DNA from: an uncultured Clostridia bacterium
Lineage (GTDB): Bacteria > Bacillota > Clostridia > Oscillospirales > Acutalibacteraceae
Length of the DNA stretch: 64,000 nt
Assembly (NCBI GenBank): GCA_945874765.1
Contig: CAMCHQ010000004.1
Span: forward strand, 105,618-169,617
Reading direction: 5' to 3'
Under the pieces are notes generated by a model. It was not told the DNA's origin and made no database searches. It worked only from the letters and a program-made list of their open reading frames with translations. Numbering within the stretch: the stretch's first letter is position 1; the number at the start of each line of letters is the position of its first letter. Position numbers and translations under genes: made by a program. Below are positions 16,458 through 26,133 of this stretch, one piece after another.

Positions 16458-16675
16458 TCGTCAGACCTCCAATCAGGATATGTATCTTCTCCTTCGCTTT
16501 CAACCAAAGAAAGAGCCGGAGCGGATAATTCCACTCCGGCAGAGAAAATACAGATATCAAGCTTTGAAGGATTATTGCGCATAAGCACATCAACATACTT
16601 TTCATCATTATAAACCTTTTTGGCAATAATATCCCAAGTATCACCTAATACGGTTGTATAAGTTGTGTTATCCAT
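16454..16675 (-). CDS. Tail protein X-like with LysM fold
   Basis: 73 residues. YTTVLGDTWDIIAKKVYNDE is the LysM-like motif of phage tail protein X, and VLMRNNPSKLD follows. In P2-type phages gpX joins tube and hub. It lies directly after the tape measure gene. Confidence 0.88.
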   Translation of the reverse strand: MDNTTYTTVLGDTWDIIAKKVYNDEKYVDVLMRNNPSKLDICIFSAGVELSAPALSLVESEGEDTYPDWRSDD

Positions 16676-16684
16676 AAGTTCTCC

Positions 16685-19300
16685 TTAAAGCCGAATTCGT
16701 TTTTTCTTTTTTAGATATTCATTCATAAATCTTTCAAACTCTGTTTGGCTCATTTTTACAGCTTCCTTAACGTCATTCTTGTCGGCATTGCCTTGAATTA
16801 TAATCTGCGGCTGAAAAATGATAGTCGGTGTATCACCGTTATTATCATTGCCGTCGCCCTTATTTCCGCCCTCAATCTTATTAGCAAGCTCGGCAATTCG
16901 GTTACTCATCACCGAGAAATTAGGATTGAATGTGTTTGATAGATTATTCCACAGACTGTTAAGAGGAAGTATAGCCTCTGCTCCTGCTTCGCCAACAAGG
17001 TGATTTGCACCGTTAATTGACGGAATAACAGTAGGCGACGTAAATACACCGCCTGCTGCGTGCGCTGCCTGAATTGTCGGAATGATTGTAGAGCGTGGAA
17101 AAATACCGCCGCTTGCGTGCGGCTTTCCACCTGAGCTTGAAGCAGATACGTTCGCTGTTATTTTCCTTGAAAAAATACTTTTAATGCTCTTAAAGATATT
17201 TCTAACAGTCGCAATCAAAGAATCTTTCATTGCAAGAAGCCCTGATTTTATACCGCTGATTATATCCTTACCGAGTGTGCTCCAATCATAATTTTTAAAT
17301 GCATTAACCAAAGCAATAATCAATTGCGGAACAGCTGCAATTAATTGAGGTAAAGCTTGCAATAATCCTACCACAAGAGCGCTGATTAAAGATATTGCTG
17401 ATGTAGCAAGCAACGGCGCATTTTGTGCAAGACAAGTAATCAACTCGGTAATAATCGCAATTACAGCCTGAATTATGTAATCCAAATTATTCATAATTCC
17501 GTTAATCAATGCATAGAGCAGTTCAATTCCTGCTGATATAATAATTGGTAAGTTTTGAAGAATACATTGAATAAAAGTATTAATAATCAGCATTACACTT
17601 CTTGCAATTTGCGGAAGATTTTCAAGTATTCCATAAACAAGATTGAGAATTAACTGAATGCCTATTTGTAAAATTTGCGGCAATTCCGAATTAATTACGC
17701 CACATAGTTTTGTGATTAACATAGTCGCAATACTAAAACACTGCGGTAATCCACTAACTATGCCGTCGGCTAAAGCCAACACGAAATCTAAACCTACATC
17801 AAGAATCTGTGGTAACAATTTCAAAGCATTTGATATTAATTGTTTTAGTCCTTGGAAAAATGTTTTTTCTATCGTAGGCAATTCACTTTGAAGTGCTGTA
17901 ATGAGCGATATTAAAAGTGTGCCTGCAAGAGTTAACAACTTAGGTGCAATTTTTGAAGCGCCGGTAATCAATTTTGAAAACACCGACGTAGCGGATTTTG
18001 CAATATTGTCAGACGATTTTTCTATTCCTGATATAAATGAAGTTATCAAGTCAACAGCCGAATCAGTAAGCTTTGGGGCTAAATCCGAAACGTAATTAAC
18101 AGCTTTGCTAAGAACGCTTCCAAATTCACCGACAAGACCCTGCAATCCGTTTTTCTTAAAAGCCTTGTTTAAGTCGCCAATGCATTCTGTGGCGAGCTGA
18201 ACGCCTTCTCTTACTCCACCACCAATGTTTTCGTATATCTCAATACCAAGACCTTGTAGCGCACTTGTAAACAATGCCAAGTCGCCTTCAAGATTGTCAA
18301 GCTGAGTTTTATACATTTGGTCGCAAGCACCGGCGCTGTCAGATATGGTTTTTTCTATTTTTGAAAAATCATCTCCGGCCGCTTTCATCATTGCTCTCGC
18401 TGATGCTAAATCTCGTTTGTTGAACAATGTAGCAAGAATACCGTCTACTTGCTGGTTTGTCATACCTTTGGTGGATTTTTGCACATCCGAAAATATATCA
18501 TTAAGGCTTCTTAAATTACCTTTTGCGTCGTAAACATTAACGCCTAATTTTTCGAGTTGCTTCGCCGCTGCATCAGTAGGTGATTCGAGAGATAACAGCA
18601 TATTTCTTAAATGCGTACCACCCTCAGCGCCTTTGATACCGTTATTTGCAAGTATACCTAACGCCGTATTAAGTTCTGCAGTACCGCCTTTTAAATTCGC
18701 AGCTGTACCGCCTACAGTAAGGATTGCTTCGCCCAACTGCTTGACGTTAGTGTTTGTAGTTGATGCACTCTTAGCGAGTTGATCAGAAAAAGTTGACAGA
18801 TTTTTGTTATTTGCTTCAAGATTCAGCGCTGACATAGCATCAGTTACCATATCTGAAGCATCGGCTAAATCCATTGCTCCGGCTCCGGCAAGTTTTAATG
18901 TATACGGAAGTGCTGTAGCCGCTTGGTCTGCTGAATAACCGGCAAGAGCCAAATAGTTTAAACCTTCAGCCGCCTCAGAAGCAGTGAACGCTGTCGATTC
19001 ACCCATTTCCTTGGCGGCTGTTTCAAGTGTTTGGTAATTTTTTAATCCGTCTTTTGTCGCTTTGTCAATTCCCATTGTTGCGGCAACTTGCGACATTGAG
19101 TTTTCAAACTCTTTGCCTGTTTTTATAGCTGCTGTTGTAACGCCTGCTACAGCCGTAGCAACAGCGCCCACAGCGGCGGCAGATACCTTAGCAACCGTTT
19201 TGATTTGCGATTGAACGGATTTTAGTGTTGAGCCGAAAGATTTATCGACTTTACCGGCAATTTTGATTGCCAGCTTCATTTCTTTACTTTTTGCGCTCAT
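16685..19300 (-). CDS. Tail tape measure protein
   Basis: About 871 residues from ATG 19300 (SD GAAAGGA); an ATG at 19318 is also in frame. Residues about 25-330 match the PhageMin_Tail/TP901-type core (EFENSMSQVAATMGIDKATK, LASARAMMKAAGDDFSKIE). A long hydrophobic helical repeat region (about 430-690) with repeated LPQILxxGxxLxxxLxxGI units follows. Length sets tail length. It overlaps the E' frameshift product by 17 nt. Confidence 0.93.
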   Translation of the reverse strand: MSAKSKEMKLAIKIAGKVDKSFGSTLKSVQSQIKTVAKVSAAAVGAVATAVAGVTTAAIKTGKEFENSMSQVAATMGIDKATKDGLKNYQTLETAAKEMGESTAFTASEAAEGLNYLALAGYSADQAATALPYTLKLAGAGAMDLADASDMVTDAMSALNLEANNKNLSTFSDQLAKSASTTNTNVKQLGEAILTVGGTAANLKGGTAELNTALGILANNGIKGAEGGTHLRNMLLSLESPTDAAAKQLEKLGVNVYDAKGNLRSLNDIFSDVQKSTKGMTNQQVDGILATLFNKRDLASARAMMKAAGDDFSKIEKTISDSAGACDQMYKTQLDNLEGDLALFTSALQGLGIEIYENIGGGVREGVQLATECIGDLNKAFKKNGLQGLVGEFGSVLSKAVNYVSDLAPKLTDSAVDLITSFISGIEKSSDNIAKSATSVFSKLITGASKIAPKLLTLAGTLLISLITALQSELPTIEKTFFQGLKQLISNALKLLPQILDVGLDFVLALADGIVSGLPQCFSIATMLITKLCGVINSELPQILQIGIQLILNLVYGILENLPQIARSVMLIINTFIQCILQNLPIIISAGIELLYALINGIMNNLDYIIQAVIAIITELITCLAQNAPLLATSAISLISALVVGLLQALPQLIAAVPQLIIALVNAFKNYDWSTLGKDIISGIKSGLLAMKDSLIATVRNIFKSIKSIFSRKITANVSASSSGGKPHASGGIFPRSTIIPTIQAAHAAGGVFTSPTVIPSINGANHLVGEAGAEAILPLNSLWNNLSNTFNPNFSVMSNRIAELANKIEGGNKGDGNDNNGDTPTIIFQPQIIIQGNADKNDVKEAVKMSQTEFERFMNEYLKKKKRIRL

Positions 19301-19804
19301 CGTACATCCTTTCGACATCTTCAGCTATTTGCACCAAATCAAAAATAGACAGGCTCGAATATAAATAATCGAAACCTGTCTTTAAATTGATTGAAAGACT
19401 AATAGCTAATTTTCGAAAGACTTCCGCTTGAGTCCATATTCCACCTAATCCTCGGCGTACAAAAAATTTGAAACAATGTTTTTAAGCTTCATTGAATCCT
19501 TTGCATCTAAGCCGGTAAAAAATTCAATAGGCAAATTAGTCACTTTAGCGGCAATGATTTGCGCATACGAAAGTGACATTTCCTGAAGGGCAACAACACC
19601 ACTCTTAATAGCTTCACGGCTTGCTTCTGTCATAATAGCACCTGTTACATTTTCAAGCGGTGTTAAATCAACAGAATTAAAGGTCTGTCCTTCAAAATGG
19701 TATGGTTTATGGAAATCAAGTATTAGACTTTCATTTTCATTTTCTGTAGTTGAATTGACTACAACTGTTTTTGCATTTGCAATGTTTTTCTTTTCTTCTG
19801 ACAT
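19284..19804 (-). CDS. Tail assembly chaperone E plus -1 frameshift product E'
   Basis: Frame 0 encodes a 119-residue protein (stop at 19445), equivalent to P2 gpE. Near its end the slippery heptamer T-TTT-TTG lies at 19466-19460 in the correct phase. A -1 shift bypasses the stop and adds about 47 codons, ending at 19284 just inside the tape measure start and finishing with EDVERMYDERKK. E/E' fusion proteins chaperone tape measure assembly in P2-like phages. This layout is known; the slippage here is inferred. Confidence 0.88.
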
Positions 19805-19831
19805 TTTTATTTCTCCTTATAAATAATTTGA

Positions 19832-20347
19832 TTAACATTGTGAATTGATTTCGGCCATAAGGTCATTGCCGTTGATTACACAAACGCTGTTAAGCTTATC
19901 AATTTCAATTCGCTTTTGACCGTTAAATTCGTGAAGATAGTAATTAAGTGACAATGTAAATGACGGATTGCCTAAGCCTGCTTGTTTAAGCGAGCCGAGC
20001 TTGATTTTTTTAACGATTCCGCCCAAGACAACTCTTACGGGTACATTTTTGATTGTACCTGTTGCTGAATCGGTAACTTGCTGACTGCCTCTTAAGGTCA
20101 TCGAAACGTTTTGGCCTGTCATAAGCGAATTAAAGAAATCGTCGTCAGCATTAATAAACGGAATCTCCTGTTCAATCGCATCAGTATGACCTACGGCGAC
20201 TGCATCAACGGTACCCATTAAGCCTGCTGCCTCAATGCTTTCGCTCTTAAACTCGAATTCAGGAAGTGTTACCTCGGCAGTTACACCTATTCTTTTCACA
20301 CCGTTTTGGTAAGCGTTGAACATATTAAGTACATTAGTTCTATCCAT
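19832..20347 (-). CDS. Tail tube protein (P2 FII-like)
   Basis: 171 residues. VTLPEFEFKSESIEAAG, MTLRGSQQVTD and PVRVVLGGIVKKIKLGS match the Phage_tube family. It lies between the sheath and chaperone genes as in P2. SD AGGAGG is not perfect but the gene starts 4 nt after the sheath stop. Confidence 0.92.
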   Translation of the reverse strand: MDRTNVLNMFNAYQNGVKRIGVTAEVTLPEFEFKSESIEAAGLMGTVDAVAVGHTDAIEQEIPFINADDDFFNSLMTGQNVSMTLRGSQQVTDSATGTIKNVPVRVVLGGIVKKIKLGSLKQAGLGNPSFTLSLNYYLHEFNGQKRIEIDKLNSVCVINGNDLMAEINSQC

Positions 20348-20351
20348 AATA

Positions 20352-21818
20352 TTAACCTCCTGTTAATGCGTTTTGAACAAGCGTCGGGTCAAACTCGAGC
20401 ACATTTTCGATGTATTCCGCAGGTGTATATGGGCTGAATTTCTGATGAAATTTAATCTTACCGTCAAGAATATTGGCAATAGGATTTTCTGCTTCATTAA
20501 ATTCAAGTTTCATACCTGCGACAAGACCCTGTGCAACAAGGCTGTTGCCTCGTAAATTTTCCGCATCGACAAGGCTCTCAATAAGCTTGTAATTGGTATT
20601 GTCGTCCACCTTATCGAAATAAGTTTTTATAAAGGTGTTGCCCTGCCAATTGAACATTCTTCTTACAGATATCCAACGGTCCTTAGGGTCTTTGTTGTCT
20701 GGATAGCAAGAAGTATTGTTGCCCCAAACTCTCCAGCTTCCGTTAATCGGAAGTGCAGTAACGATACCTTGAGCGTTCAGCGCATTTGCTTGATTATCGT
20801 CAAGTAATACTTCTGTGCCGTCATCGAGACAAGCGCTTTGAATAGGAATTGTTCTGTTAGACGGCGAATTTGACGGTATATCCGAATTTTCGGAGTCCAT
20901 ATAGCAAATTTCGGCGGCGAGAACGCTCGAAAAATGCATATTTTTTCCGGCATACATTACTTTCGGCCAAACCGAAATAGCATATTTGCTCGAAAAGCCG
21001 TTATTTGATTTAGCGTCTGCAACATCGGTATATTTTTTGGCCGCAGTTGCGCTGATATCAAGAATACAAATAAGCTTATAATGACCGTTAAGCTCAACGC
21101 ATTTAGCCTGCATTACTGCAGCAACTGTTGCTAACTTGGAAAAGCCGGGTGCAAGAAGAATACCCGGTGTTAATCCGAATTTCGGGTCAACTTGTCTTAA
21201 AAGCTCAAGGCCAGTTTCTTTACCTGTTTTAGCATCAACACCGCCGATTACGTCCTCTGCCTTAACAGCAGTCGGGTCAATTTTTGTACCGCTGATACTG
21301 AGTGTAGTGTTTGAACCTATCGTTGTTTTGCCTGCTGCTGTAAGTGTAACAACAACATTGCCCTCGCTGTTAAATTCGGCAATATAGTGGGTAGTTGCTG
21401 TAAGCTTTGCTGATGAAGCGCCTGTTGCTGTTATATTAAGCGTGTCAAGTAACATTCCTTTTTCGGTAAGCGTTGCCTGACCGTCTGTAATTTTGCATTC
21501 AACCGCAGAAACCGTTTTTTTATGCTTCGCTGGGTCGAGAACGTTAATAAAAACGACCGGCGCATTATTTCTCATTTTAAAATTCGCATCAATTGCTTCG
21601 CACAGCGTATAGTTTTCGTAATCGTCACTATAGCCAAGTGCAGATACAGCCTCTTCGTAGCTGTGCGCAAGAATAAGCTTGTTTACCGCTGAGGCAGGCT
21701 CAGCAAGCATATTAATCGGCGCTGTGCCAACAATCACTTGTAACCCTGACGAGCTTTCGACAGGGGTAACAAGACTTGTAGATTGTTCTTCAATGCCAAT
21801 TCCGTGTTTGTATGACAT
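20352..21818 (-). CDS. Tail sheath protein (P2 FI-like)
   Basis: 488 residues. The N-terminal half contains variable surface domains; the conserved sheath C-terminal domain has RTIPIQSACLDDGTEVLL, GIVTALPINGSWRVWGNNT, DRWISVRRMFNW and FDPTLVQNALTGG. The sheath polymerises around the tube and contracts, proving a myovirus-type tail. SD AGGAGG lies 9 nt before the ATG. Confidence 0.95.
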   Translation of the reverse strand: MSYKHGIGIEEQSTSLVTPVESSSGLQVIVGTAPINMLAEPASAVNKLILAHSYEEAVSALGYSDDYENYTLCEAIDANFKMRNNAPVVFINVLDPAKHKKTVSAVECKITDGQATLTEKGMLLDTLNITATGASSAKLTATTHYIAEFNSEGNVVVTLTAAGKTTIGSNTTLSISGTKIDPTAVKAEDVIGGVDAKTGKETGLELLRQVDPKFGLTPGILLAPGFSKLATVAAVMQAKCVELNGHYKLICILDISATAAKKYTDVADAKSNNGFSSKYAISVWPKVMYAGKNMHFSSVLAAEICYMDSENSDIPSNSPSNRTIPIQSACLDDGTEVLLDDNQANALNAQGIVTALPINGSWRVWGNNTSCYPDNKDPKDRWISVRRMFNWQGNTFIKTYFDKVDDNTNYKLIESLVDAENLRGNSLVAQGLVAGMKLEFNEAENPIANILDGKIKFHQKFSPYTPAEYIENVLEFDPTLVQNALTGG

Positions 21819-22085
21819 TTATTTTTCCTCCTGATTATTATTAAAAAAAGACTTGACCTTGCGATAAAATGCATAAGTCGAGCCTTTTTTACTTTGAATA
21901 TTTTTTAAAGAGATTGCAATTTCGTCGATAGGAACGAGCAATTCGTCAATTTCGGGGCATTTATCAATTGCTTTCGCAACCGGCACGGTTATTCCATTAT
22001 TAAAAACCGTACCTGTTGCAATAACATTTTTAATTGTTGGCCCAACATAAATTACAACCTCGTTAGATTTTGATTTACTCAGCAG
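21819..22085 (-). CDS. Small conserved tail protein with apparent CTG start
   Basis: About 88 residues. The frame is open only from a TGA at 22091 and contains no ATG, GTG or TTG before the conserved part VVIYVGPTIKNVIATG. Two CTG codons (22085, 22082) lie 7 and 10 nt after SD AGAGAGG, and the second overlaps the upstream stop as CTGA. The protein continues KCPEIDELLVPIDEIA and resembles a small phage protein found before sheath genes in Firmicute myoviruses. Function unknown. Confidence 0.68.
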   Translation of the reverse strand: MLSKSKSNEVVIYVGPTIKNVIATGTVFNNGITVPVAKAIDKCPEIDELLVPIDEIAISLKNIQSKKGSTYAFYRKVKSFFNNNQEEK

Positions 22086-22546
22086 AAATCATCCTCTCTT
22101 GTATAGCTTGGAATGGCGAAGCTCAGTTCAACACCGCCGAAGAAATAAGGATAGGTCTCAGTATCTCCGACGGTCCAATCGATTTCGCCGATTCTATAAT
22201 ATTTTTCCATTTTGGGATTAACGGCAAATCTTTCAATAATTCTTTGAATTATGATAAGCACATCGTCCGAGCCTACATAATTTTCATCATCGTTAAAAAC
22301 GCAAATGAGTATCAATATTTTTACATCTTGTGTGCCGATACGATTGTCCTCGTGATGCTTTCCTGAATCCAATCTGATAATTAGATATGGCGCTGTTTGT
22401 TCTTCGCTGTTAGCAGAAAGCAAAGGCACATCGTTTTTATACACCTTTAAATTTGCAGGCTGGCCGTCTGTGCCTGTTATTTTGAAATTTTCAAACAAAG
22501 TTTCAAGCTCTTTTTTTAAATCGTCTTGAAATTCTCTTATAGTCAT
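22079..22546 (-). CDS. Tail terminator/completion-type protein
   Basis: 155 residues with a helical start (REFQDDLKKELETL), PYLIIRLDSGKHHED and a C-terminal TYPYFFGGVELSFAIP, a pattern seen in phage tail terminators (gpU-lambda/Gp17-like). Position between the gpZ-like gene and the sheath supports head-tail joining or tail completion. The exact family is not certain. Confidence 0.62.
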   Translation of the reverse strand: MTIREFQDDLKKELETLFENFKITGTDGQPANLKVYKNDVPLLSANSEEQTAPYLIIRLDSGKHHEDNRIGTQDVKILILICVFNDDENYVGSDDVLIIIQRIIERFAVNPKMEKYYRIGEIDWTVGDTETYPYFFGGVELSFAIPSYTREDDFC

Positions 22547-23106
22547 TATTCATAACCTCCAAGCACTTTTGAAATATGATAATCAAGCTTTTTACGCAAA
22601 TAATCGTTGATTTCAGGTTCAACAATGCCGTAAACACGTTTTTCGTTTCCTATCATCATAGGAATACTGTTCGAAAAAAGAATTTTTATAGGCAATCTTT
22701 CTTTACCGCGTCTTTGGGCGATAGAAGCGTGACCGTTTGCAAATTTGGTTACAAAAGCTTTTATACCGTTTTTTTCAAGAGATTTTAAGCCACTGCTTTG
22801 TAAAACTCTTGCTTTGGTTGTTTTCTTACCTTTTGAATAACGATATTTAATAAGTTCAATAGGCTTTCCTTTGCTTTCGATAATTCCTTCAAGATTACTG
22901 TAATTAGCTTTTTTGATTGTCATCGACTTATTAAAGCCGCCTGATTTAATTGTATATGTTTTTTGAGCCTCCTGTGCAATTTCTCGTCTTGCCCAAGCTG
23001 CTGTTTCATTAATTGATTTTGCAATAACTTTAGGGGTTTTCGATTTTAAATCGCCGAGTCTTTTCTCAACGTATTTATAGCTATCGTCCAATTCGAGCAC
23101 TACCAC
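22546..23106 (-). CDS. Minor tail protein Z-like (GPZ family)
   Basis: 186 residues from GTG 23106, chosen for SD GGAGG 9 nt upstream; a longer in-frame start at 23157 lies inside the preceding gene. VIAKSINETAAWARREIAQE, YTIKSGGFNKSMTIKKA and KIRYR-like basic segments match prophage minor tail protein Z. It functions in tail-head completion. Confidence 0.75.
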   Translation of the reverse strand: MVVLELDDSYKYVEKRLGDLKSKTPKVIAKSINETAAWARREIAQEAQKTYTIKSGGFNKSMTIKKANYSNLEGIIESKGKPIELIKYRYSKGKKTTKARVLQSSGLKSLEKNGIKAFVTKFANGHASIAQRRGKERLPIKILFSNSIPMMIGNEKRVYGIVEPEINDYLRKKLDYHISKVLGGYE

Positions 23107-23425
23107 TTGAATACACCTCCAAAGTAATAGAATAGATTCCAGCTTCAGATACGGCATCTATGACAACATATTTCTTGCCGTCAATTTCAAGCAGACCGTC
23201 AATCCTCGGTAAATCGCCGAAATCTTCCGATTTCACATATATTAAAAGGTGACGTGTGTAAACTCCGTCACCCTTGCCGACATATTTGATTTCTCTGTCT
23301 ACCGCCTCGTTATCATCAATAAGGCAATTCATAGGCTTTCCGCCGATTGTGTGCATTTCTGAGAATTCATCAACATTCAAAAATGTGCCGATATCCTTTT
23401 TTAGTTGGCTTTTAAAACTATTCAT
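23081..23425 (-). CDS. Head-tail joining protein candidate
   Basis: 114 residues from ATG 23425; an upstream start at 23470 would overlap the preceding gene by 29 nt. Beta-rich C-terminus (LLEIDGKKYVVIDAVSEAG, YSITLEVYSSG) resembles Gifsy-2/lambda FII-type head-tail connectors. Assignment rests on size and position. Confidence 0.58.
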   Translation of the reverse strand: MNSFKSQLKKDIGTFLNVDEFSEMHTIGGKPMNCLIDDNEAVDREIKYVGKGDGVYTRHLLIYVKSEDFGDLPRIDGLLEIDGKKYVVIDAVSEAGIYSITLEVYSSGSARIGR

Positions 23426-23441
23426 ATTTTTAACCTGCGTT

Positions 23442-23690
23442 TTAATTTCTTTTAGGGATTCTGCCCTCAAGATTTATTTGAGATTTGCCGTTAATAGCGA
23501 TTACTTCGACACCCGGTTGAGCACAAACTCTTTTTGCCTTTGGCAAAATATCAACCGGAAGTTCTTCAAGCCATTTGGCCGAGCCTGATTCTATCCAAGC
23601 ATCGGCATATTCATCATTGTATGGCAGTTCTTCTCCCGGATGATAATATTTGTTTTCAAACAGGATATCCTTTTGTGCAACCAAATACAT
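23442..23690 (-). CDS. Small head-region protein of unknown function
   Basis: 82 residues. YYHPGEELPYNDEYADAWIE and a C-terminal VIAINGKSQINLEGR. Small proteins with a PGE...W/Y motif are common between capsid and connector genes of Siphoviridae/Myoviridae-type phages. No function can be assigned. Confidence 0.62.
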   Translation of the reverse strand: MYLVAQKDILFENKYYHPGEELPYNDEYADAWIESGSAKWLEELPVDILPKAKRVCAQPGVEVIAINGKSQINLEGRIPKRN

Positions 23691-24019
23691 TAGCCTTTAA
23701 GCTTAACCTTGATAAGCTTTGCCTCGGCGGTTACGCTTTCGGCAGCATAACCAACAAGAAGATTACTTGTTGCCGTATTTGTAATGCCTGTACCGTCAAA
23801 ATAAACGGCATCACCGATTGTGATTGCCGCTGTACCTGTTTTCGCAATTTCGAAAACGCCCTCAACGGCAATCGCACCTGTTGCGTTTGGTGCAATTGTT
23901 TCTTCAACAATACCAATGCAGGACTGCAATTTTACAATGCTACCTGCTGCAAGCGGTGAGCTTGTTGTGTTTATATAGTCGAGAGATTCGCCCCTCTGCC
24001 AATATGTAGCTGTAGCCAT
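23690..24019 (-). CDS. DUF2190 family capsid decoration/fibre protein
   Basis: 109 residues. GESLDYINTTSSPLAAGSIV, AIAVEGVFEIAKTGTAAITI and GDAVYFDGTGIT match DUF2190, a small beta-rich protein encoded directly after the major capsid gene and found as a head decoration or fibre protein. Confidence 0.8.
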   Translation of the reverse strand: MATATYWQRGESLDYINTTSSPLAAGSIVKLQSCIGIVEETIAPNATGAIAVEGVFEIAKTGTAAITIGDAVYFDGTGITNTATSNLLVGYAAESVTAEAKLIKVKLKG

Positions 24020-24035
24020 TTATACAACCTCCTTA

Positions 24036-25535
24036 TTAAAGTTTAACGCCGTTGTTACGAACAGCCTCACGGTGGTCCATATAAGCGACACCCCAGTCGA
24101 GGAAGATATCCCAAACAAGACCAAGTGTACCTGATTTCTCTGAAAGTCGAATTTCAGGCGTTTCGTTGCCGTTAAGAAAATCAACTTCAACAAAATTACC
24201 GTCACCGACGATAAACCAAGGGCAAGCATTTGAACCGGCGAGGGCGTTAAGTGTAGCATCTTCGATAATATCAATACTTGCTTCCATTTCAGAAAGTGGG
24301 TTAAACGCCTGAGTGTTGCCGGCAGTATTAATTGTCTGTGAATGGAAGATTTGTCTTAAAGTCATACCGTAACCGATAGGAACAACGATAGCCTTTGGCT
24401 GAATAAGACAAGGTTCGCCAAACTCATCTTTCTGTAACTGAAGAAGTTTAAGACCTGCTTGGATAGATTCAAATGTCGGAGCAGTACCTGAAGTGATAAC
24501 ATTGCTGTGCTTTGCATCAAAAATTTTAATGCCGTCAGGCATAGCAACATTGTTGTAAATTCCTGCATAAACCTGCTTATTTATCGTTTTGTCGGCAGCC
24601 ATTGCATATCGCTGTGGAATTGTTGTAACAAAGCCGATATCATCATTAATAAACGCTTGTCTTGTCATAGTGAACTGACGGCCAAAAGTTTTGAGCTGAC
24701 GGGTTGGTCTTTTAGCATCTGTCGGAACATCTGCTTTGAGTTCGCCACCTTCAGTCACTTCAAGAAATTCTCCGGCAGTACCGGCAACCCAGTAGTTATC
24801 ATTTTTCTTAAAGTCAGAGAGTGTGCCAATTTTTGCAATTCTTCTGTAAGTGGTGTTTGCTCTTTTATGACCTTCTTGATATGACTTGTTAATTGTCTGC
24901 TCAACAATCGAAGGGAAAGCAGAAGTCGGGTTGAGATATCCACGCATCATATAACGATAGATTTCATCCGCACTCTTTAAGTGAAGATTTTTTTCGCTGC
25001 AGCCTTCTTTTTCCATACATTCAATTGCAAGACCTTTGAGTGACATTCCTCTAAGGTCTCTTGCGCCGTCTGAAGGATTTGAAAGAGTAATTCCTGACCT
25101 GAGCATAAGCGCATCGGTTGCCGCATTTCTGAATTTATCCGCTTCGTCAGCTTCAACTCGAACGCTACCACTTGTAACGATACCGCCGTTATTGCTTTGG
25201 AGACGTTCAAGAATCGCAGCTCTGACACTATCTACGCTCGAGCCGTCGTTAATGAAAGCAGTTGGGTCAACATCAAAGCTTCTGCAAATAGCATTAATCT
25301 CAATGCATCTCTGTCTTTCTTTGCCTGCTGCAAGATTTCTTTGAGAATCGCCGCCGTTCTGCGCCGGTGCGCCGTCAGGCTCGTTATCTCGCTTTAATTC
25401 GTCTATTTGACTTTGCAAACTGTCAAAAGAACGCTGTTCGTCCTCATTAAGACTTCTGCCGTTTTCAGCTTTTGCCTTATCTACAATAGCCTGCTGTTTC
25501 TTAATGAGGGCATTAAGTTTTTCTTTCTTGTTCAT
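24036..25535 (-). CDS. Major capsid protein (HK97 fold) with N-terminal scaffold domain
   Basis: 499 residues. Residues 1-60 form a charged coiled coil (LNALIKKQQAIVDKAKAE, SFDSLQSQIDELKRD), an HK97-type delta domain likely removed by the adjacent protease. The C-terminal ~300 residues contain RTRQ-like KRPTRQLKTFGRQFTMTRQA and ETPEIRLSEKSGTLGLVWD, as in Mu-type and HK97-fold capsids. SD AGGAGG precedes the ATG. Confidence 0.88.
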   Translation of the reverse strand: MNKKEKLNALIKKQQAIVDKAKAENGRSLNEDEQRSFDSLQSQIDELKRDNEPDGAPAQNGGDSQRNLAAGKERQRCIEINAICRSFDVDPTAFINDGSSVDSVRAAILERLQSNNGGIVTSGSVRVEADEADKFRNAATDALMLRSGITLSNPSDGARDLRGMSLKGLAIECMEKEGCSEKNLHLKSADEIYRYMMRGYLNPTSAFPSIVEQTINKSYQEGHKRANTTYRRIAKIGTLSDFKKNDNYWVAGTAGEFLEVTEGGELKADVPTDAKRPTRQLKTFGRQFTMTRQAFINDDIGFVTTIPQRYAMAADKTINKQVYAGIYNNVAMPDGIKIFDAKHSNVITSGTAPTFESIQAGLKLLQLQKDEFGEPCLIQPKAIVVPIGYGMTLRQIFHSQTINTAGNTQAFNPLSEMEASIDIIEDATLNALAGSNACPWFIVGDGNFVEVDFLNGNETPEIRLSEKSGTLGLVWDIFLDWGVAYMDHREAVRNNGVKL

Positions 25536-25545
25536 ATTTAACCTC

Positions 25546-26133
25546 CTATAATGAACATTTATTTTGATTTATTTTGATTTGCGCTTCTGCAAGTTCCTTG
25601 GAAATGCCTGCATCAAACGCAACTTCAAAATCTCTTGAAACGCCGACGGTAGGGTCGGCTGGAACGGAAACGATTGAAATTTCAAACGGTTCCCATTGTC
25701 GTGCAATATAGCACGGACCGGCAAAGCGTTTATCTGCTGATACAGAGTTAGCGGCTACATTTTCAATGCTTTTTATTCTGTAACCTACAGATGTGCTTTG
25801 AAGCGTTTTGTTTTTGACTTTCTCGTAAATTTCGTTAGATTTTTCGTCTTCGTCAAATCTGATTTCAGCAACGCCACGATTATCCTCAATCCACGCTTTG
25901 AGCACTTTTCCGATAACAATATCCCTGTTGTGGTTAAAAAGGACACAACCGATTTCGTTCAGTCTTGTTAAATCGACTGCGCCGTCTGAGTGGTCGAGTA
26001 TTTCGGTTTCGCCAAAACGTGTATATGGTTCTTCCGAGCTAAAACTCAGTATTACCGTCCTTTTTTCTTCATTAATTTCACGAAGTTTAAACGGCAATGA
26101 GCGTGTGCCGATTGCTTTATTTCTTTTGTCCAT
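25546..26133 (-). CDS. HK97-family prohead protease
   Basis: 195 residues. The U35 peptidase residues are visible: VLFNHNRDIVIGKVLKAW (His near 69) and LQSTSVGYRI (Ser near 114). It should cleave the capsid delta domain during maturation. It overlaps the portal gene by 17 nt. Confidence 0.9.
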   Translation of the reverse strand: MDKRNKAIGTRSLPFKLREINEEKRTVILSFSSEEPYTRFGETEILDHSDGAVDLTRLNEIGCVLFNHNRDIVIGKVLKAWIEDNRGVAEIRFDEDEKSNEIYEKVKNKTLQSTSVGYRIKSIENVAANSVSADKRFAGPCYIARQWEPFEISIVSVPADPTVGVSRDFEVAFDAGISKELAEAQIKINQNKCSL

